From Blastocatellia bacterium (GTDB lineage Bacteria; Acidobacteriota; Blastocatellia; Pyrinomonadales; Pyrinomonadaceae), in contig JACCVY010000247.1 of the NCBI GenBank assembly GCA_013697915.1, positions 62,001 to 126,000 of the forward strand: 64,000 nt of DNA. Direction: 5' to 3'. Shown piece after piece: positions 10,501 through 20,023 of the stretch. Positions within the stretch are counted from its first letter, which is position 1. Each line of letters starts with the position of its first letter. The notes beneath the pieces were generated by a model. The model did no database searches and had not been told where the DNA came from. It saw nothing but the letters and a program-made list of their open reading frames with translations. A program made the position numbers and the translations under genes.

Positions 10501-11931
10501 TTAGTTGTCAGCCGCCAGGGCTTCGTGATCGCGCTCCCACATCGTCTCGGCTTCACTAGTGATGCGGGTGGGATACTGTTCGGTCCAACACGCGACGCAC
10601 GACGAATCGCGGCTAATCCCAATCGCCTCAATCATGCCCTCAAGCGAAAGGTAACCAAGCGAATCAGCCTCGATAAACTTGCGAATCTCTTCGATCGACA
10701 TTTGCGCGGCGATCAAGTCGGCTTTATTCGGAGTGTCGATGCCGTAGTAACACGGACTAATCGTCGGCGGACAACTAATGCGCATGTGAACTTCGCTGGC
10801 GCCAGCCTCACGCACCAGGCGCACAATTTTCTTGGAGGTCGTGCCGCGCACAATCGAATCATCGATCAGCACCACTCGCTTGCCGGCGATCAACTCGCGC
10901 ACCGGGTTCAACTTGATGCGCACGCCAAACGAACGAATCGACTGGCGCGGTTCGATGAAGGTGCGGCCGACGTAGTGATTTCTTACCAAGCCGAAACGAA
11001 AGCTGACACCGCTTTGCGCGGAATAACCAATCGCTGCAACTGTTCCCGAATCCGGAACCGGCACCACTACATCAGCGTCCGCGGGTTGTTCGATGGCGAG
11101 TTGCGCGCCCATGCGGTGCCGTGATTCGTTCACCGACCGGCCATAGATAAGCGAATCGGGCCGCGCAAAATAGACGTGTTCAAACAAACACATCGAGGGC
11201 TGCTGTACCGGCAAGGGATGCGAAGACCGCAAGCCATCCTGATCGATTACCAACATCTCTCCGGGCTCGACGTCGCGAACATACTGCGCGTCGATCAAAT
11301 CAAAAGCACAGGTTTCCGAAGCAACTACCCAGCCGTCGCCCAAACGGCCCAGGGCCAGCGGACGAAAGCCGCGCGGATCGCGAATCGCGATCAGTTCATT
11401 CGGTGTTAGAAATAACATCGAGAATGCGCCTTCAGTCTCGCGCAAGACTTCCGGGATCGCTTCGCGTACAGACGACGCCTTTGATCGCGCTACGCCGTGC
11501 AGAATGACTTCAGTGTCTGAAGTCGCAGAAAAGATCGCGCCTTCACGTTCCAGCTTGCGCCGCTCTTCGCGCGCGAACGGCAAGTTGCCGTTATGACAGA
11601 TTGCAATCTGACCGTGCTGGCAGGTCACCAGGAATGGTTGCGCTTCGCGGATTGAAACTTCGCCGGCAGTCGAATAGCGCACATGACCAATGGCGCTGGC
11701 GCCCGGCAAGCGATCGAGCGTTGACTGATCAAACGCATCTGCTACATGGCCCATCGCGCGCTCAAGCCGCAACTCCGTACCGTTCGACGCCGTGATGCCG
11801 CACGATTCCTGACCGCGATGTTGCAGCGCGTACAATCCGAGATAAGTTAGTCGCGCAGCATCGGCATGTCCGTAGATCCCGAATACGCCACACTCATCTC
11901 TGAATTTGTCCTGCGTCAATTCGAACTGCAC
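10501..11931 (-). CDS. purF: amidophosphoribosyltransferase
   Basis: DECGVFGIYG N-terminus, NTN amidotransferase plus PRTase VVLIDDSIVRGTTS. Confidence 0.97.
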   Translation of the reverse strand: MQFELTQDKFRDECGVFGIYGHADAARLTYLGLYALQHRGQESCGITASNGTELRLERAMGHVADAFDQSTLDRLPGASAIGHVRYSTAGEVSIREAQPFLVTCQHGQIAICHNGNLPFAREERRKLEREGAIFSATSDTEVILHGVARSKASSVREAIPEVLRETEGAFSMLFLTPNELIAIRDPRGFRPLALGRLGDGWVVASETCAFDLIDAQYVRDVEPGEMLVIDQDGLRSSHPLPVQQPSMCLFEHVYFARPDSLIYGRSVNESRHRMGAQLAIEQPADADVVVPVPDSGTVAAIGYSAQSGVSFRFGLVRNHYVGRTFIEPRQSIRSFGVRIKLNPVRELIAGKRVVLIDDSIVRGTTSKKIVRLVREAGASEVHMRISCPPTISPCYYGIDTPNKADLIAAQMSIEEIRKFIEADSLGYLSLEGMIEAIGISRDSSCVACWTEQYPTRITSEAETMWERDHEALAADN

Positions 11932-12124
11932 CGTTATGCCTTTTTTGGATATTGGAATTTCTTTGCAACGCGAGCTTACTTCGCATTACCGCACGATTCA
12001 ACTCACGTACGCGATCCACGGATACACAAAACATTCTCAGTTGGGTATCATAAGTTTAGAAGATGCGGGCCCGCGCCAAAACTTGCGCACAATTCTAAAG
12101 CGTAAACGAGGAGAACAGGCTCAA

Positions 12125-12481
12125 ATGAAACATGTCTTTTTTGTTATTTTGCTGGCAGCATTCGCAATCAGTTATCCCAGTCTCCTCACGGCAACGTCGT
12201 TGACAACGAATGCCGGCACTGTCCCGGCGGTAAATGCCGCGCAACTATACGCAAAGCAATGCGCCTCGTGTCATGGCAAGGATGGTCGCGCAAAAACAAT
12301 CAAGGGCAAACTAAAACACGCGCGAAACCTGACAGCTGCGGAGTGGCAGGAAACAGTCAGCGACGAGCGCGTCTTCAATTCAATAACGAACGGCAAGGAA
12401 AAAATGCCGGCTTACGGGAAAAAACTCTCCCAGGAACAAATCGAGGCACTCGTCACTTACGTTCGCGCCTTTAAGAAATAA
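12125..12481 (+). CDS. small c-type cytochrome (secreted)
   Basis: Signal peptide MKHVFFVILLAAFA, heme motif CASCH, MPAYGKKLSQEQIEALVTYVR. Confidence 0.88.
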   Translation: MKHVFFVILLAAFAISYPSLLTATSLTTNAGTVPAVNAAQLYAKQCASCHGKDGRAKTIKGKLKHARNLTAAEWQETVSDERVFNSITNGKEKMPAYGKKLSQEQIEALVTYVRAFKK

Positions 12482-12535
12482 CCTTTATGCTTGCGCAAAT
12501 CTTTAATCGCTCTGCGTGCCGTCCGTTGAAGCCTT

Positions 12536-13054
12536 TTGGATTTCATTAAGGTGAAACTTCCAAACACATTATGGCGCCTAACTGTTTTGCTTCTGCGGGC
12601 GACGCTCGTGGCGGCACTCTTGTTTTCAGGTTGGCTGATCTACTCGAAACTCCCGCACCGCTCAAACACCGACGCCCGCGCGTCGCATAATGAAACCTCG
12701 CTGCAGATCATGTTGCGGCCGCTCGGCATAAATGCCGCGGCACTGGACATTCCGGTGGAACTCTATCCGGTCGATATCGTTGCGGTGCGACACGAATACT
12801 TTACCGAACGTCGGGCCGGCAAACGCTTTGACGATTTCTTGAACGAAAGCATGCAGGGTCGGCATCCGATCAATGCCAAACTCGATAAGGATGGTCAGGC
12901 AACAGTGGTTGTCACTGCCGGCAGTTGGTGGCTCAACGCTGTCCTACCGGGCGAAGAAAATTTGGAGTGGCGTCTGCCGATTAATGTTGCGGGTAATAGA
13001 CAAATTGTGGAGCTCACCTCACAGAACGTCTACACGCGTACAAAGAGTTTTTGA
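12536..13054 (+). CDS. hypothetical membrane-anchored protein
   Basis: Open frame with one N-terminal TM segment; TTG start inferred; no family recognised. Confidence 0.55.
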   Translation: MDFIKVKLPNTLWRLTVLLLRATLVAALLFSGWLIYSKLPHRSNTDARASHNETSLQIMLRPLGINAAALDIPVELYPVDIVAVRHEYFTERRAGKRFDDFLNESMQGRHPINAKLDKDGQATVVVTAGSWWLNAVLPGEENLEWRLPINVAGNRQIVELTSQNVYTRTKSF

Positions 13055-13059
13055 AGATT

Positions 13060-13178
13060 GGTCAGTTGTCAGTTGCATGCGAAGCTAACGGGCTGAGTTC
13101 CAACCGATCCTCGATTCAAATTGGCAACTAACAACTGACTACTGACAACTGACTACTGACTACTGACAAACTGACCAC
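13060..13178. repeat. paired inverted heptameric arrays (GTCAGTT / CAACTGA, CTACTGA)
   Basis: Arm 1 13060-13076 ggtcagttgtcagttgc; arm 2 13125-13173 caactaa|caactga|ctactga|caactga|ctactga|ctactga|caaactg; begins 6 bp after a stop, ends 7 bp before an ATG. Confidence 0.9.
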
Positions 13179-13184
13179 CCGCAA

Positions 13185-14138
13185 ATGAAAGCCCTTCGCG
13201 TAGACAAGAAAAAGCTGGCTGTGCGCGAGGTTGAAAAACCTGCGCGCGAAGATGAGACACTGGTGCGCGTGCTGCTTTCCGGCATCTGTAATACAGATCT
13301 GGAAATCGCGCGCGGTTATGCCAGCTTCAAAGGAACCATTGGACACGAGTTTGTCGGGGTCGTTGAAGAAGCCGCGGACGCATCCCTAATCGGTCAGCGC
13401 GTCGTGGGCGAAATTAATGCTGGTTGCGGAGAGTGCGAGCTATGCAGCGCCGGTGACCCACGTCATTGCTCCGCGCGAACTGTGTTGGGAATCGTTGGTC
13501 GCGATGGCGCTCACGCCGAATTTCTAAAGCTGCCGCAAAAAAATCTTTTCAAAGTTCCGGACATGGTGCTTGATGAGCACGCGGTTTTCACTGAACCACT
13601 GGCAGCCGCTTGCGGCGTTTTGGAATGCGTTGAAACTAAACCAACGGATCGGGTGGCGGTGATCGGTGACGGCAAACTCGGCCTGCTTTGCGCGCAAGTA
13701 CTGGCCCTAACGGGCGCCCAGGTTGTCTTGATTGGCAAGCATGCCGAGAAGTTGCGCATTGCCGAACGTCGCGGCATTGAAACCGTTACGACGAAGAGCG
13801 CAGCGAAGCGCAAGCGGGAATTTGACGTGGTGGTCGAAGCCTCGGGCTCGCCGTCTGGATTTGCCGGTGCACTTCAGTTGTTGCGTCCGCGCGGAGTACT
13901 GGTTTTGAAATCAACGTTTGAAGGCAAGGCGGAGTTCGTCCAGGCGCCGCTGGTCGTTGACGAGATCAGCATTGTTGGCTCTCGCTGCGGGCGTTTTCAA
14001 CCAGCGCTCGATCTGCTCAAAAAAGGCGCTATCGATATCGATAGTTTGATAAGTGAAGAGTATCCGCTCGCGCGCGGTGTGTATGGGATGGAACGCGCCG
14101 GAAAGAAAGGCGCGCTTAAGGTTTTCTTACGACCTTGA
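13185..14138 (+). CDS. zinc-type alcohol dehydrogenase-like (MDR) protein
   Basis: GHEFVGVVEE, CGECELCSAGDPRHC zinc site, VIGDGKLGLLCAQ Rossmann motif. Confidence 0.88.
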   Translation: MKALRVDKKKLAVREVEKPAREDETLVRVLLSGICNTDLEIARGYASFKGTIGHEFVGVVEEAADASLIGQRVVGEINAGCGECELCSAGDPRHCSARTVLGIVGRDGAHAEFLKLPQKNLFKVPDMVLDEHAVFTEPLAAACGVLECVETKPTDRVAVIGDGKLGLLCAQVLALTGAQVVLIGKHAEKLRIAERRGIETVTTKSAAKRKREFDVVVEASGSPSGFAGALQLLRPRGVLVLKSTFEGKAEFVQAPLVVDEISIVGSRCGRFQPALDLLKKGAIDIDSLISEEYPLARGVYGMERAGKKGALKVFLRP

Positions 14139-14168
14139 GGTTCATAACTGAGACGCGCAGAAAGAAAA

Positions 14169-14300
14169 TTTTCCATTTTCCATTTACCATTTTTCATTGG
14201 CCATTGCAGCTCACGACCGATCGAGTTAGAACTGGAGTTTTGGGGAACAAGGCAATCATTCCAATGAAAAATAGTAAATGAGAAATGGAAAATGGGAAAT
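14169..14300. repeat. paired inverted heptameric arrays (TTTTCCA / AATGGAA)
   Basis: Arm 1 14169-14203 ttttcca|ttttcca|tttacca|tttttca|ttggcca; arm 2 14263-14300 aatgaaa|aatagta|aatgaga|aatggaa|aatggga|aat. Confidence 0.88.
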
Positions 14301-14466
14301 CTCCTTTAACCTGCCCTGAGCCCTTTGCTCGCTGCGCTCGTATGTTTTGCTCCCTGATTGACCTTTAGCTATACTTCAACCCTTCCCTTCTGCGGCCTGA
14401 ATGACACCCAGGTTACTGGCGTTTCCAAAGGTCGCGACGTGCAGCTTTTCTTGAAGGCGGTGTTTT

Positions 14467-16065
14467 ATGCTCGAACCTAACAAAGATCACGCAACTGTCA
14501 ACGAACGGGCGATCCTGCGAAAGCTTCGGGTCTGGATTGTGGCGCTCGGGACCGCCTGCCTGTTGGCCGGCGTCGGCATCGGCGCAATGCTTTCGGGACG
14601 GCCCACGGTGGCGCAGAACGAAATGCAAATCGCGCGCGCGCCTGAAGCCTTGTCCGCTTCGTTTGCGGAAGTTGCCCGGCGGGTCGAGCCTGCGGTGGTG
14701 AATATCGATACCATTACCGCCGCGCCTGAAGTTAACGAGAAAGATAACGAGGACCAGGAAGACCTGCCTTCGAACAACCCATTGCTTGATATGTTTCGAC
14801 GGCAATCCCGCCGACCATCGCACGGCGTGGGCAGCGGATTCATCGTTAGTCCCAAGGGCTATATCCTGACGAATGAACACGTGGTCCAGGGATCGTCACG
14901 AATAATCGTCGGCTTGCAAAACGGTCAAACCTATATCGGAAAGATCGTCGGCATTGATGAAGAAACTGACGTAGCGGTAATAAAAATCGATGCGCCGCAG
15001 GATCTGCCAACAGTGACGCTGGGCGACTCGAATGCAGCGCAGGTGGGCGACTGGGTGCTGGCAGTTGGCTCTCCTTTTGGTTTGGATCAAACAGTTACCG
15101 CCGGCATCATCTCCAAGAAGGAACGAGAAACTCCATCCGCTAATTCAAATTTCCAGCGCTTCATCCAGACGGACGCCGCCATTAATCGCGGCAACAGCGG
15201 TGGTCCGTTGGTAAACATGCGCGGCGAAGTCATCGGCATTAATTCCCAGATTGCAACTTCGACCGGCGACTATAACGGCATCGGCTTTGCGCTGCCTGCC
15301 TCGGAAGCAAACTTCGTTTATCGGCAGATTGTGGACCAGGGCAAAGTGCGCCGCGGTTACCTGGGCGTAACGCTGGACTCCGTCAGGGACGAATTCGCGC
15401 GCGTTTATAGTTTGCCTGAGGCAAAGGGCGCGATCATTCTCGACGTGCAGCAAACAAAAGATGGCCAACCAACACCGGCGGCGAAATCAGGCCTACAGTC
15501 AAGCGACATCATCATCGAATTCAACGGACAACCGATTGCAAACGCCCAGGACCTGATTCAAAAAGTAGCCGGCAGCCCGATCGGGCAGTCTGTGGCGTTA
15601 ACCTATCTCCGCGAGCGTGACAACAAGTTTGAGAAGCATAGCGCGGACATAGTCCTTGGGGAGCGTCCCGGGCTGGCACAACTGCGCGACCCGGCGGATT
15701 CAGTGCAGCCGAAGCGCAAGGAATCGGATCCGAAGGGCAATGGCTTGCATCTCGGCGTTACCCTCGCCGAATTAACGCAAGCGCTGATCGCTGACAAGCA
15801 CCTCGCTGGCGTGCGGGGTCTCTACGTTAAAGAGGTTGATCCCAGCGGACTGGCGGCGGAAGTAAGAGGTGTCAGCGGACAGCCGACACTCGTCGAAGGC
15901 GACGTCATCACGCGCATCAATCGCGTGCCGGTAACTGCGCTTGCCGATTTTCAAAGGGTCATCAACTCATTGAAACCGGGCGATCCGGTGGTAATGCAGG
16001 TCTCGCGCTACTCCCGAGACCTCGATCGCATAACAACCAGAATCGTGCAGTTTACCTATCAGTAA
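14467..16065 (+). CDS. Do-like periplasmic serine protease (HtrA/Deg family) with two PDZ domains
   Basis: [46 protein letters not shown], two PDZ-like segments. Confidence 0.94.
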   Translation: MLEPNKDHATVNERAILRKLRVWIVALGTACLLAGVGIGAMLSGRPTVAQNEMQIARAPEALSASFAEVARRVEPAVVNIDTITAAPEVNEKDNEDQEDLPSNNPLLDMFRRQSRRPSHGVGSGFIVSPKGYILTNEHVVQGSSRIIVGLQNGQTYIGKIVGIDEETDVAVIKIDAPQDLPTVTLGDSNAAQVGDWVLAVGSPFGLDQTVTAGIISKKERETPSANSNFQRFIQTDAAINRGNSGGPLVNMRGEVIGINSQIATSTGDYNGIGFALPASEANFVYRQIVDQGKVRRGYLGVTLDSVRDEFARVYSLPEAKGAIILDVQQTKDGQPTPAAKSGLQSSDIIIEFNGQPIANAQDLIQKVAGSPIGQSVALTYLRERDNKFEKHSADIVLGERPGLAQLRDPADSVQPKRKESDPKGNGLHLGVTLAELTQALIADKHLAGVRGLYVKEVDPSGLAAEVRGVSGQPTLVEGDVITRINRVPVTALADFQRVINSLKPGDPVVMQVSRYSRDLDRITTRIVQFTYQ

Positions 16066-16070
16066 AAAAT

Positions 16071-16180
16071 GGGTGTCGGGTGTCAGGTGCCGGGTGTCAG
16101 TTAAAAATCGCCGAAACCGACACCTGACACCTGATACCCGACACCTAACCAAACCGACACCCGACACCCGACACCCAACC
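16071..16180. repeat. paired inverted heptameric arrays (GGGTGTC / CGACACC)
   Basis: Arm 1 16071-16098 gggtgtc|gggtgtc|aggtgcc|gggtgtc; arm 2 16118-16175 cgacacc|tgacacc|tgatacc|cgacacc|..|cgacacc x3; fills the whole intergenic gap up to ATG 16181. Confidence 0.92.
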
Positions 16181-17752
16181 ATGGCCCAGGCAAAAAAAGC
16201 TCTCGCAAAAAACAATTCGCGGCAAACATCTCCGCGCATCGTCCGCTCGTCTGTTAAGACCTACGACAATTACATCGGCGGCAAATGGGTGCCGAGCGAA
16301 TCAGGAGAACACTTCGAAAACATCAACCCTGCGGACACCAATGACATCATCGGACGTTTCGCGCTGTCGACCAGTAAGGATGTGAACGCTGCGGTGAATG
16401 CTGCGCGCGAAGCTTTCGACGGCTGGCGCAATACGCCCGCTCCAAGGCGCGCTGAAATTCTTTTTCGACTGGGCGAAATTCTGCTGGGAAACAAACCACG
16501 CTTTACAGCCGACATGACCCGCGAGATGGGCAAGGTTTTAAAGGAAGCCGGCGGCGACGTGCAGGAAGCGATCGACTGCACCTACTACACTGCTGGTGAA
16601 GGCCGGCGGCTGCACGGCTTTACCACGCCGGCGGAAATGCCCGACAAGTTTGCGATGTGCGTGCGGCAGCCGGTTGGACTCTGCGGCCTGATCACGCCGT
16701 GGAATTTTCCGATGGCGATTCCCTCCTGGAAATTAATTCCGGCGCTGGTATGTGGCAACACCGTGGTGCTGAAGCCTGCCGAAGATACGCCATTCTCAAC
16801 TTACAACCTGGTTGAGGCTTGCGAGCAGGCAGGCATTCCGCCCGGGGTCGTGAATCTCGTTACCGGCTACGGTGAAAACGCCGGTGCAGCCATTACGAAT
16901 CACACTGCGCTGCGGCTTATTTCTTTTACCGGTTCAACTGAAACCGGGCGAACCGTTGCGTCCGCTTGTGCCGAACGCAATGCGATCTGTTCGCTTGAGA
17001 TGGGCGGCAAGAACGTCATCATCGTCATGGAAGATGCCGACATCGACCTCGCGATCGAAGGCGCGGTCTGGGGCGCGTTTGGGACTTCCGGACAACGCTG
17101 CACCGCATCGTCACGACTGGTGGTCCATAAAAAGATCTATAAGCAGTTTTGCAAGAAACTCGTCGAGCATGCGAAACGTTTGCGCGTCGGTAACGGTGCT
17201 GACGCGAAAACCGACATGGGGCCGGTAATCAACGCTGACGCAGTAAAGAAGATCATGGGTTATATCGACATCGGTCAAAAGGAAGACGGCGCTACGCTGG
17301 CATGCGGCGGCAAGCGACTGACGCGCGGCGAGTATGCGCGCGGGTTCTTCATCGAGCCGACTGTCTTTACCGACGTCGCGCCGGATATGCGCATCGCTCA
17401 GGAAGAAATTTTCGGTCCAGTTACCACAGTCATTCCCACGCGCTCGTTGGACGAGGCGGTAGAGATCGCTAATGGCGTTCGTTATGGTCTGTCCGCTGCG
17501 ATTTACACTACCGACGTCAATCGCGCCTTTCGCGCCATGAACGATATGTACACCGGCATCTTTTATGTGAACGCCTCGACGATTGGCGCTGAGGTGCATC
17601 TGCCGTTCGGCGGCACCAAGGCTACCGGTAATGGCCACCGCGAAGCTGGCACGCAGGTGCTGGATATTTTTTCCGAATGGAAATCCATCTATGTTGACTA
17701 CAGCGGCAAACTGCAACGCGCGCAGATCGACATGGTGGAAGGGATGGGATAA
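16181..17752 (+). CDS. NAD(P)-dependent aldehyde dehydrogenase
   Basis: [62 protein letters not shown]. Confidence 0.95.
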   Translation: MAQAKKALAKNNSRQTSPRIVRSSVKTYDNYIGGKWVPSESGEHFENINPADTNDIIGRFALSTSKDVNAAVNAAREAFDGWRNTPAPRRAEILFRLGEILLGNKPRFTADMTREMGKVLKEAGGDVQEAIDCTYYTAGEGRRLHGFTTPAEMPDKFAMCVRQPVGLCGLITPWNFPMAIPSWKLIPALVCGNTVVLKPAEDTPFSTYNLVEACEQAGIPPGVVNLVTGYGENAGAAITNHTALRLISFTGSTETGRTVASACAERNAICSLEMGGKNVIIVMEDADIDLAIEGAVWGAFGTSGQRCTASSRLVVHKKIYKQFCKKLVEHAKRLRVGNGADAKTDMGPVINADAVKKIMGYIDIGQKEDGATLACGGKRLTRGEYARGFFIEPTVFTDVAPDMRIAQEEIFGPVTTVIPTRSLDEAVEIANGVRYGLSAAIYTTDVNRAFRAMNDMYTGIFYVNASTIGAEVHLPFGGTKATGNGHREAGTQVLDIFSEWKSIYVDYSGKLQRAQIDMVEGMG

Positions 17753-17755
17753 GAA

Positions 17756-17877
17756 ACAGAGGTCAGAAGTCAGAGATCAGAAGTCAGAAAACTAAGATCG
17801 GCTCTTCTTCTGACCTCCGACTTCTGATCTCTGACCTCTGACCTCTGACTTCTGACCTCTGATCTCTGACTTCTAAC
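17756..17877. repeat. paired inverted heptameric arrays (TCAGAAG / CTTCTGA)
   Basis: Arm 1 17763-17790 tcagaag|tcagaga|tcagaag|tcagaaa; arm 2 17807-17876, ten in-register heptamers cttctga|cctccga|cttctga|tctctga|cctctga|cctctga|cttctga|cctctga|tctctga|cttctaa. Confidence 0.94.
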
Positions 17878-17894
17878 CCTGGAGGACTCCGCAC

Positions 17895-19031
17895 GTGATT
17901 GTCGGCCTGCCGAAAGAAATTAAGGACAACGAATACCGAGTTGGTTTGACGCCTGCGGGCGTGCGCGCGCTAAGTGACAGCAATCATCAGGTGATCGTCG
18001 AACCTAGCGCCGGTGAAGGCTCGGGCTTTGCGGATGCTCTTTACCAGAGGGCCGGTGCGCAGATCATTGATTCAGCCGACGACGTCTGGGCCAAAGCTGA
18101 CATGATCGTCAAGGTGAAGGAGCCGATCGAGCCTGAATACCCGCGCATGCGCGAAGGCCAGCTGCTGTTTACTTACCTCCATCTTGCTCCAGACCGAAAG
18201 CTCACGGAACAACTTGTTCAACGCAAAGTCACGGGCATTGCTTACGAAACAATTACGGATCGACGCGGCGGCCTGCCGTTGCTCACGCCAATGTCTGAAG
18301 TGGCCGGACGAATGGCGATACAGGTTGGTGCCCATTATCTGGAAAAGATGGCCGGCGGCCGCGGCATTTTGCTGGGCGGCGTTCCGGGCGTGCCCGCGGC
18401 CAGGGTCGTAATTATCGGCGGCGGCGTGGTGGGAACAAACGCCGCGAAGATTGCGGTGGGCATGGGTGCGCACGTTACGATGATCGATAACAATCTCGAG
18501 CGGCTGCGCGAGCTGGACGATATTTTTCTGTCGAAAATTTCCACGCTGGCTTCCAGCGCCTACATGATCCACGACGCGGTTTCAAATGCCGATTTGATCA
18601 TTGGCGCAGTATTGGTTCCCGGCGCTGCGGCGCCAATGCTGGTAACGCGAAATATGCTCAAAGACGTGCCAAACGGCGCGGTGATAGTTGATGTGGCGGT
18701 CGACCAGGGCGGCTGCATCGAGACAACGCATCCGACCACCCACTCGAATCCCACTTATTATGTTGAAGGCGTGCTGCATTATTGCGTCGCCAACATGCCC
18801 GGCGCAGTGCCACGCACGTCAACATTCGCGCTGACGAATGCGACGCTGCCTTATGCTGTTAAGCTGGCGAATCTTGGTTTCCTCGACGCCATCCGCAACG
18901 ACGCCGGATTAAAGGCGGGTGTAAACACCTACGCAGGTCACTGCACTTACGAAGCGGTAGCGCAGGCGCAGCAGATACCCTACACCGGCCTGGATGCGCT
19001 GATCGAAGTTACCAGCGCAACTACTGCATAA
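17895..19031 (+). CDS. ald: alanine dehydrogenase (GTG start with GGAGG upstream)
   Basis: [67 protein letters not shown]. Confidence 0.96.
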   Translation: MIVGLPKEIKDNEYRVGLTPAGVRALSDSNHQVIVEPSAGEGSGFADALYQRAGAQIIDSADDVWAKADMIVKVKEPIEPEYPRMREGQLLFTYLHLAPDRKLTEQLVQRKVTGIAYETITDRRGGLPLLTPMSEVAGRMAIQVGAHYLEKMAGGRGILLGGVPGVPAARVVIIGGGVVGTNAAKIAVGMGAHVTMIDNNLERLRELDDIFLSKISTLASSAYMIHDAVSNADLIIGAVLVPGAAAPMLVTRNMLKDVPNGAVIVDVAVDQGGCIETTHPTTHSNPTYYVEGVLHYCVANMPGAVPRTSTFALTNATLPYAVKLANLGFLDAIRNDAGLKAGVNTYAGHCTYEAVAQAQQIPYTGLDALIEVTSATTA

Positions 19032-19056
19032 TCGAGATTGAATTCCGAAATAAGGA

Positions 19057-19092
19057 AGGCGACCCTGATAGTTTCGGGTCGCCTTTTTTTGT
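19057..19092 (+). terminator. Rho-independent terminator of ald
   Basis: AAGGCGACCC-TGATAGTTTC-GGGTCGCCTT followed by TTTTT. Confidence 0.93.
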
Positions 19093-19106
19093 TCTTGACT
19101 TACGGC

Positions 19107-19168
19107 TCCGCCGTTTTCCGTGCGGTAAGGCACAGCCATTCCGCACGGAACGCGGCAAAGCCGCAAAT
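19107..19168. repeat. REP-like inverted repeat (ACGGCTCCGCCGTTTTCCGTGCGG ... CCGCACGGAACGCGGCAAAGCCG)
   Basis: Complementary arms; related to the palindromes at 7972-8130 and 52057-52090. Confidence 0.7.
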
Positions 19169-19191
19169 TAGTTTCATTGGAAAGGGATTAG

Positions 19192-19623
19192 TTAGTTCGC
19201 TCGCTGGCGCGCCAACAATTTTTCGATGCAGCCAACCAAATCTTCGCCGGCGACAGGCTTGGAGAGGAACGCGTCAACCTGTTCTCCCTCGCGCGGTTCT
19301 TTTTGTTCCAAAGCGCTCAACAAAATAACCGGCAGGTGAGCCAGCGTCTGACTGTTGCGAATAAAGCGGCAAAGCTCGTGGCCGCTGAGGTTCGGCATCA
19401 TCGCATCAGTTACCACAACATCGACGGGCGACGAGAGCGCAATCTTCATTGCTTCAAGACCGTCAGCCGCCGCCACCACTGTGTAACCGGCACGCTCCAG
19501 GATCACTTGTAAGAAGCGGCGCAGAGCGCGGTCATCTTCTGCAAGCAACACGCGCGCGCCTGGCGTTTGCACCTGGGGCGCGATACTAGTTGATTCTCGT
19601 AATGAAATCTTTTTCTGGGCCAT
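19192..19623 (-). CDS. single-domain response regulator (REC)
   Basis: VLLAEDDRALRRFLQVIL, VVVTDAMMPNLSG, PVILLSA, LSKPV. Confidence 0.88.
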   Translation of the reverse strand: MAQKKISLRESTSIAPQVQTPGARVLLAEDDRALRRFLQVILERAGYTVVAAADGLEAMKIALSSPVDVVVTDAMMPNLSGHELCRFIRNSQTLAHLPVILLSALEQKEPREGEQVDAFLSKPVAGEDLVGCIEKLLARQRAN

Positions 19624-19797
19624 CTAACTAACTAGGGGAGTTGCGTGAGTAAGGTTACGAAGGCTTCACGCGACGCGCTCAACCAACTTCAGAATAAGAC
19701 TGGCGCAGACGCATTGTCAACGTTTCAAATTTGGGATCCTCATGCAGCTTTGGATTCGCTTCCAGATTATTGTCGATTCCTATTTGTCCCTGAGTAG

Positions 19798-19933
19798 CAT
19801 GAGGTCAGTACCACCTCGCGGTAGCGGGTGGGTCTTAGATTCGGTGCTCGGCACGGCGGAGATTCATGATGCTGTGAAATCGCTGAAGGCGCGCGGAACC
19901 CACCCGCTACCGCGAGGTGGTACTGACTTCATG
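19798..19933. repeat. long inverted repeat, 36-bp arms with 1 mismatch, 64-bp spacer
   Basis: catgaggtcagtaccacctcgcggtagcgggtgggt (19798-19833) and acccacccgctaccgcgaggtggtactgacttcatg (19898-19933). Confidence 0.92.
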
Positions 19934-20023
19934 TCACCGCAATGAAAGGGATTTAACGGCGTTCCGATAATCGCGAGGCTGCTGAAACTGCATCAGTACC
20001 AGTGTTCGCGGCTCCTTGCATCG

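Noticed and set aside
10465-11124. 219-aa + strand ORF opposite purF
   Set aside because: Antisense to confidently identified purF; no recognisable family.
16073-16180. N-terminal extension of the aldehyde dehydrogenase ([25 protein letters not shown]...)
   Set aside because: Entirely heptamer-array sequence; conserved protein starts at ATG 16181.
17756-17877. Possible CRISPR array (short repeats in tandem)
   Set aside because: Units are contiguous 7-mers without unique spacers, no 23-40 bp repeats, no cas genes nearby.
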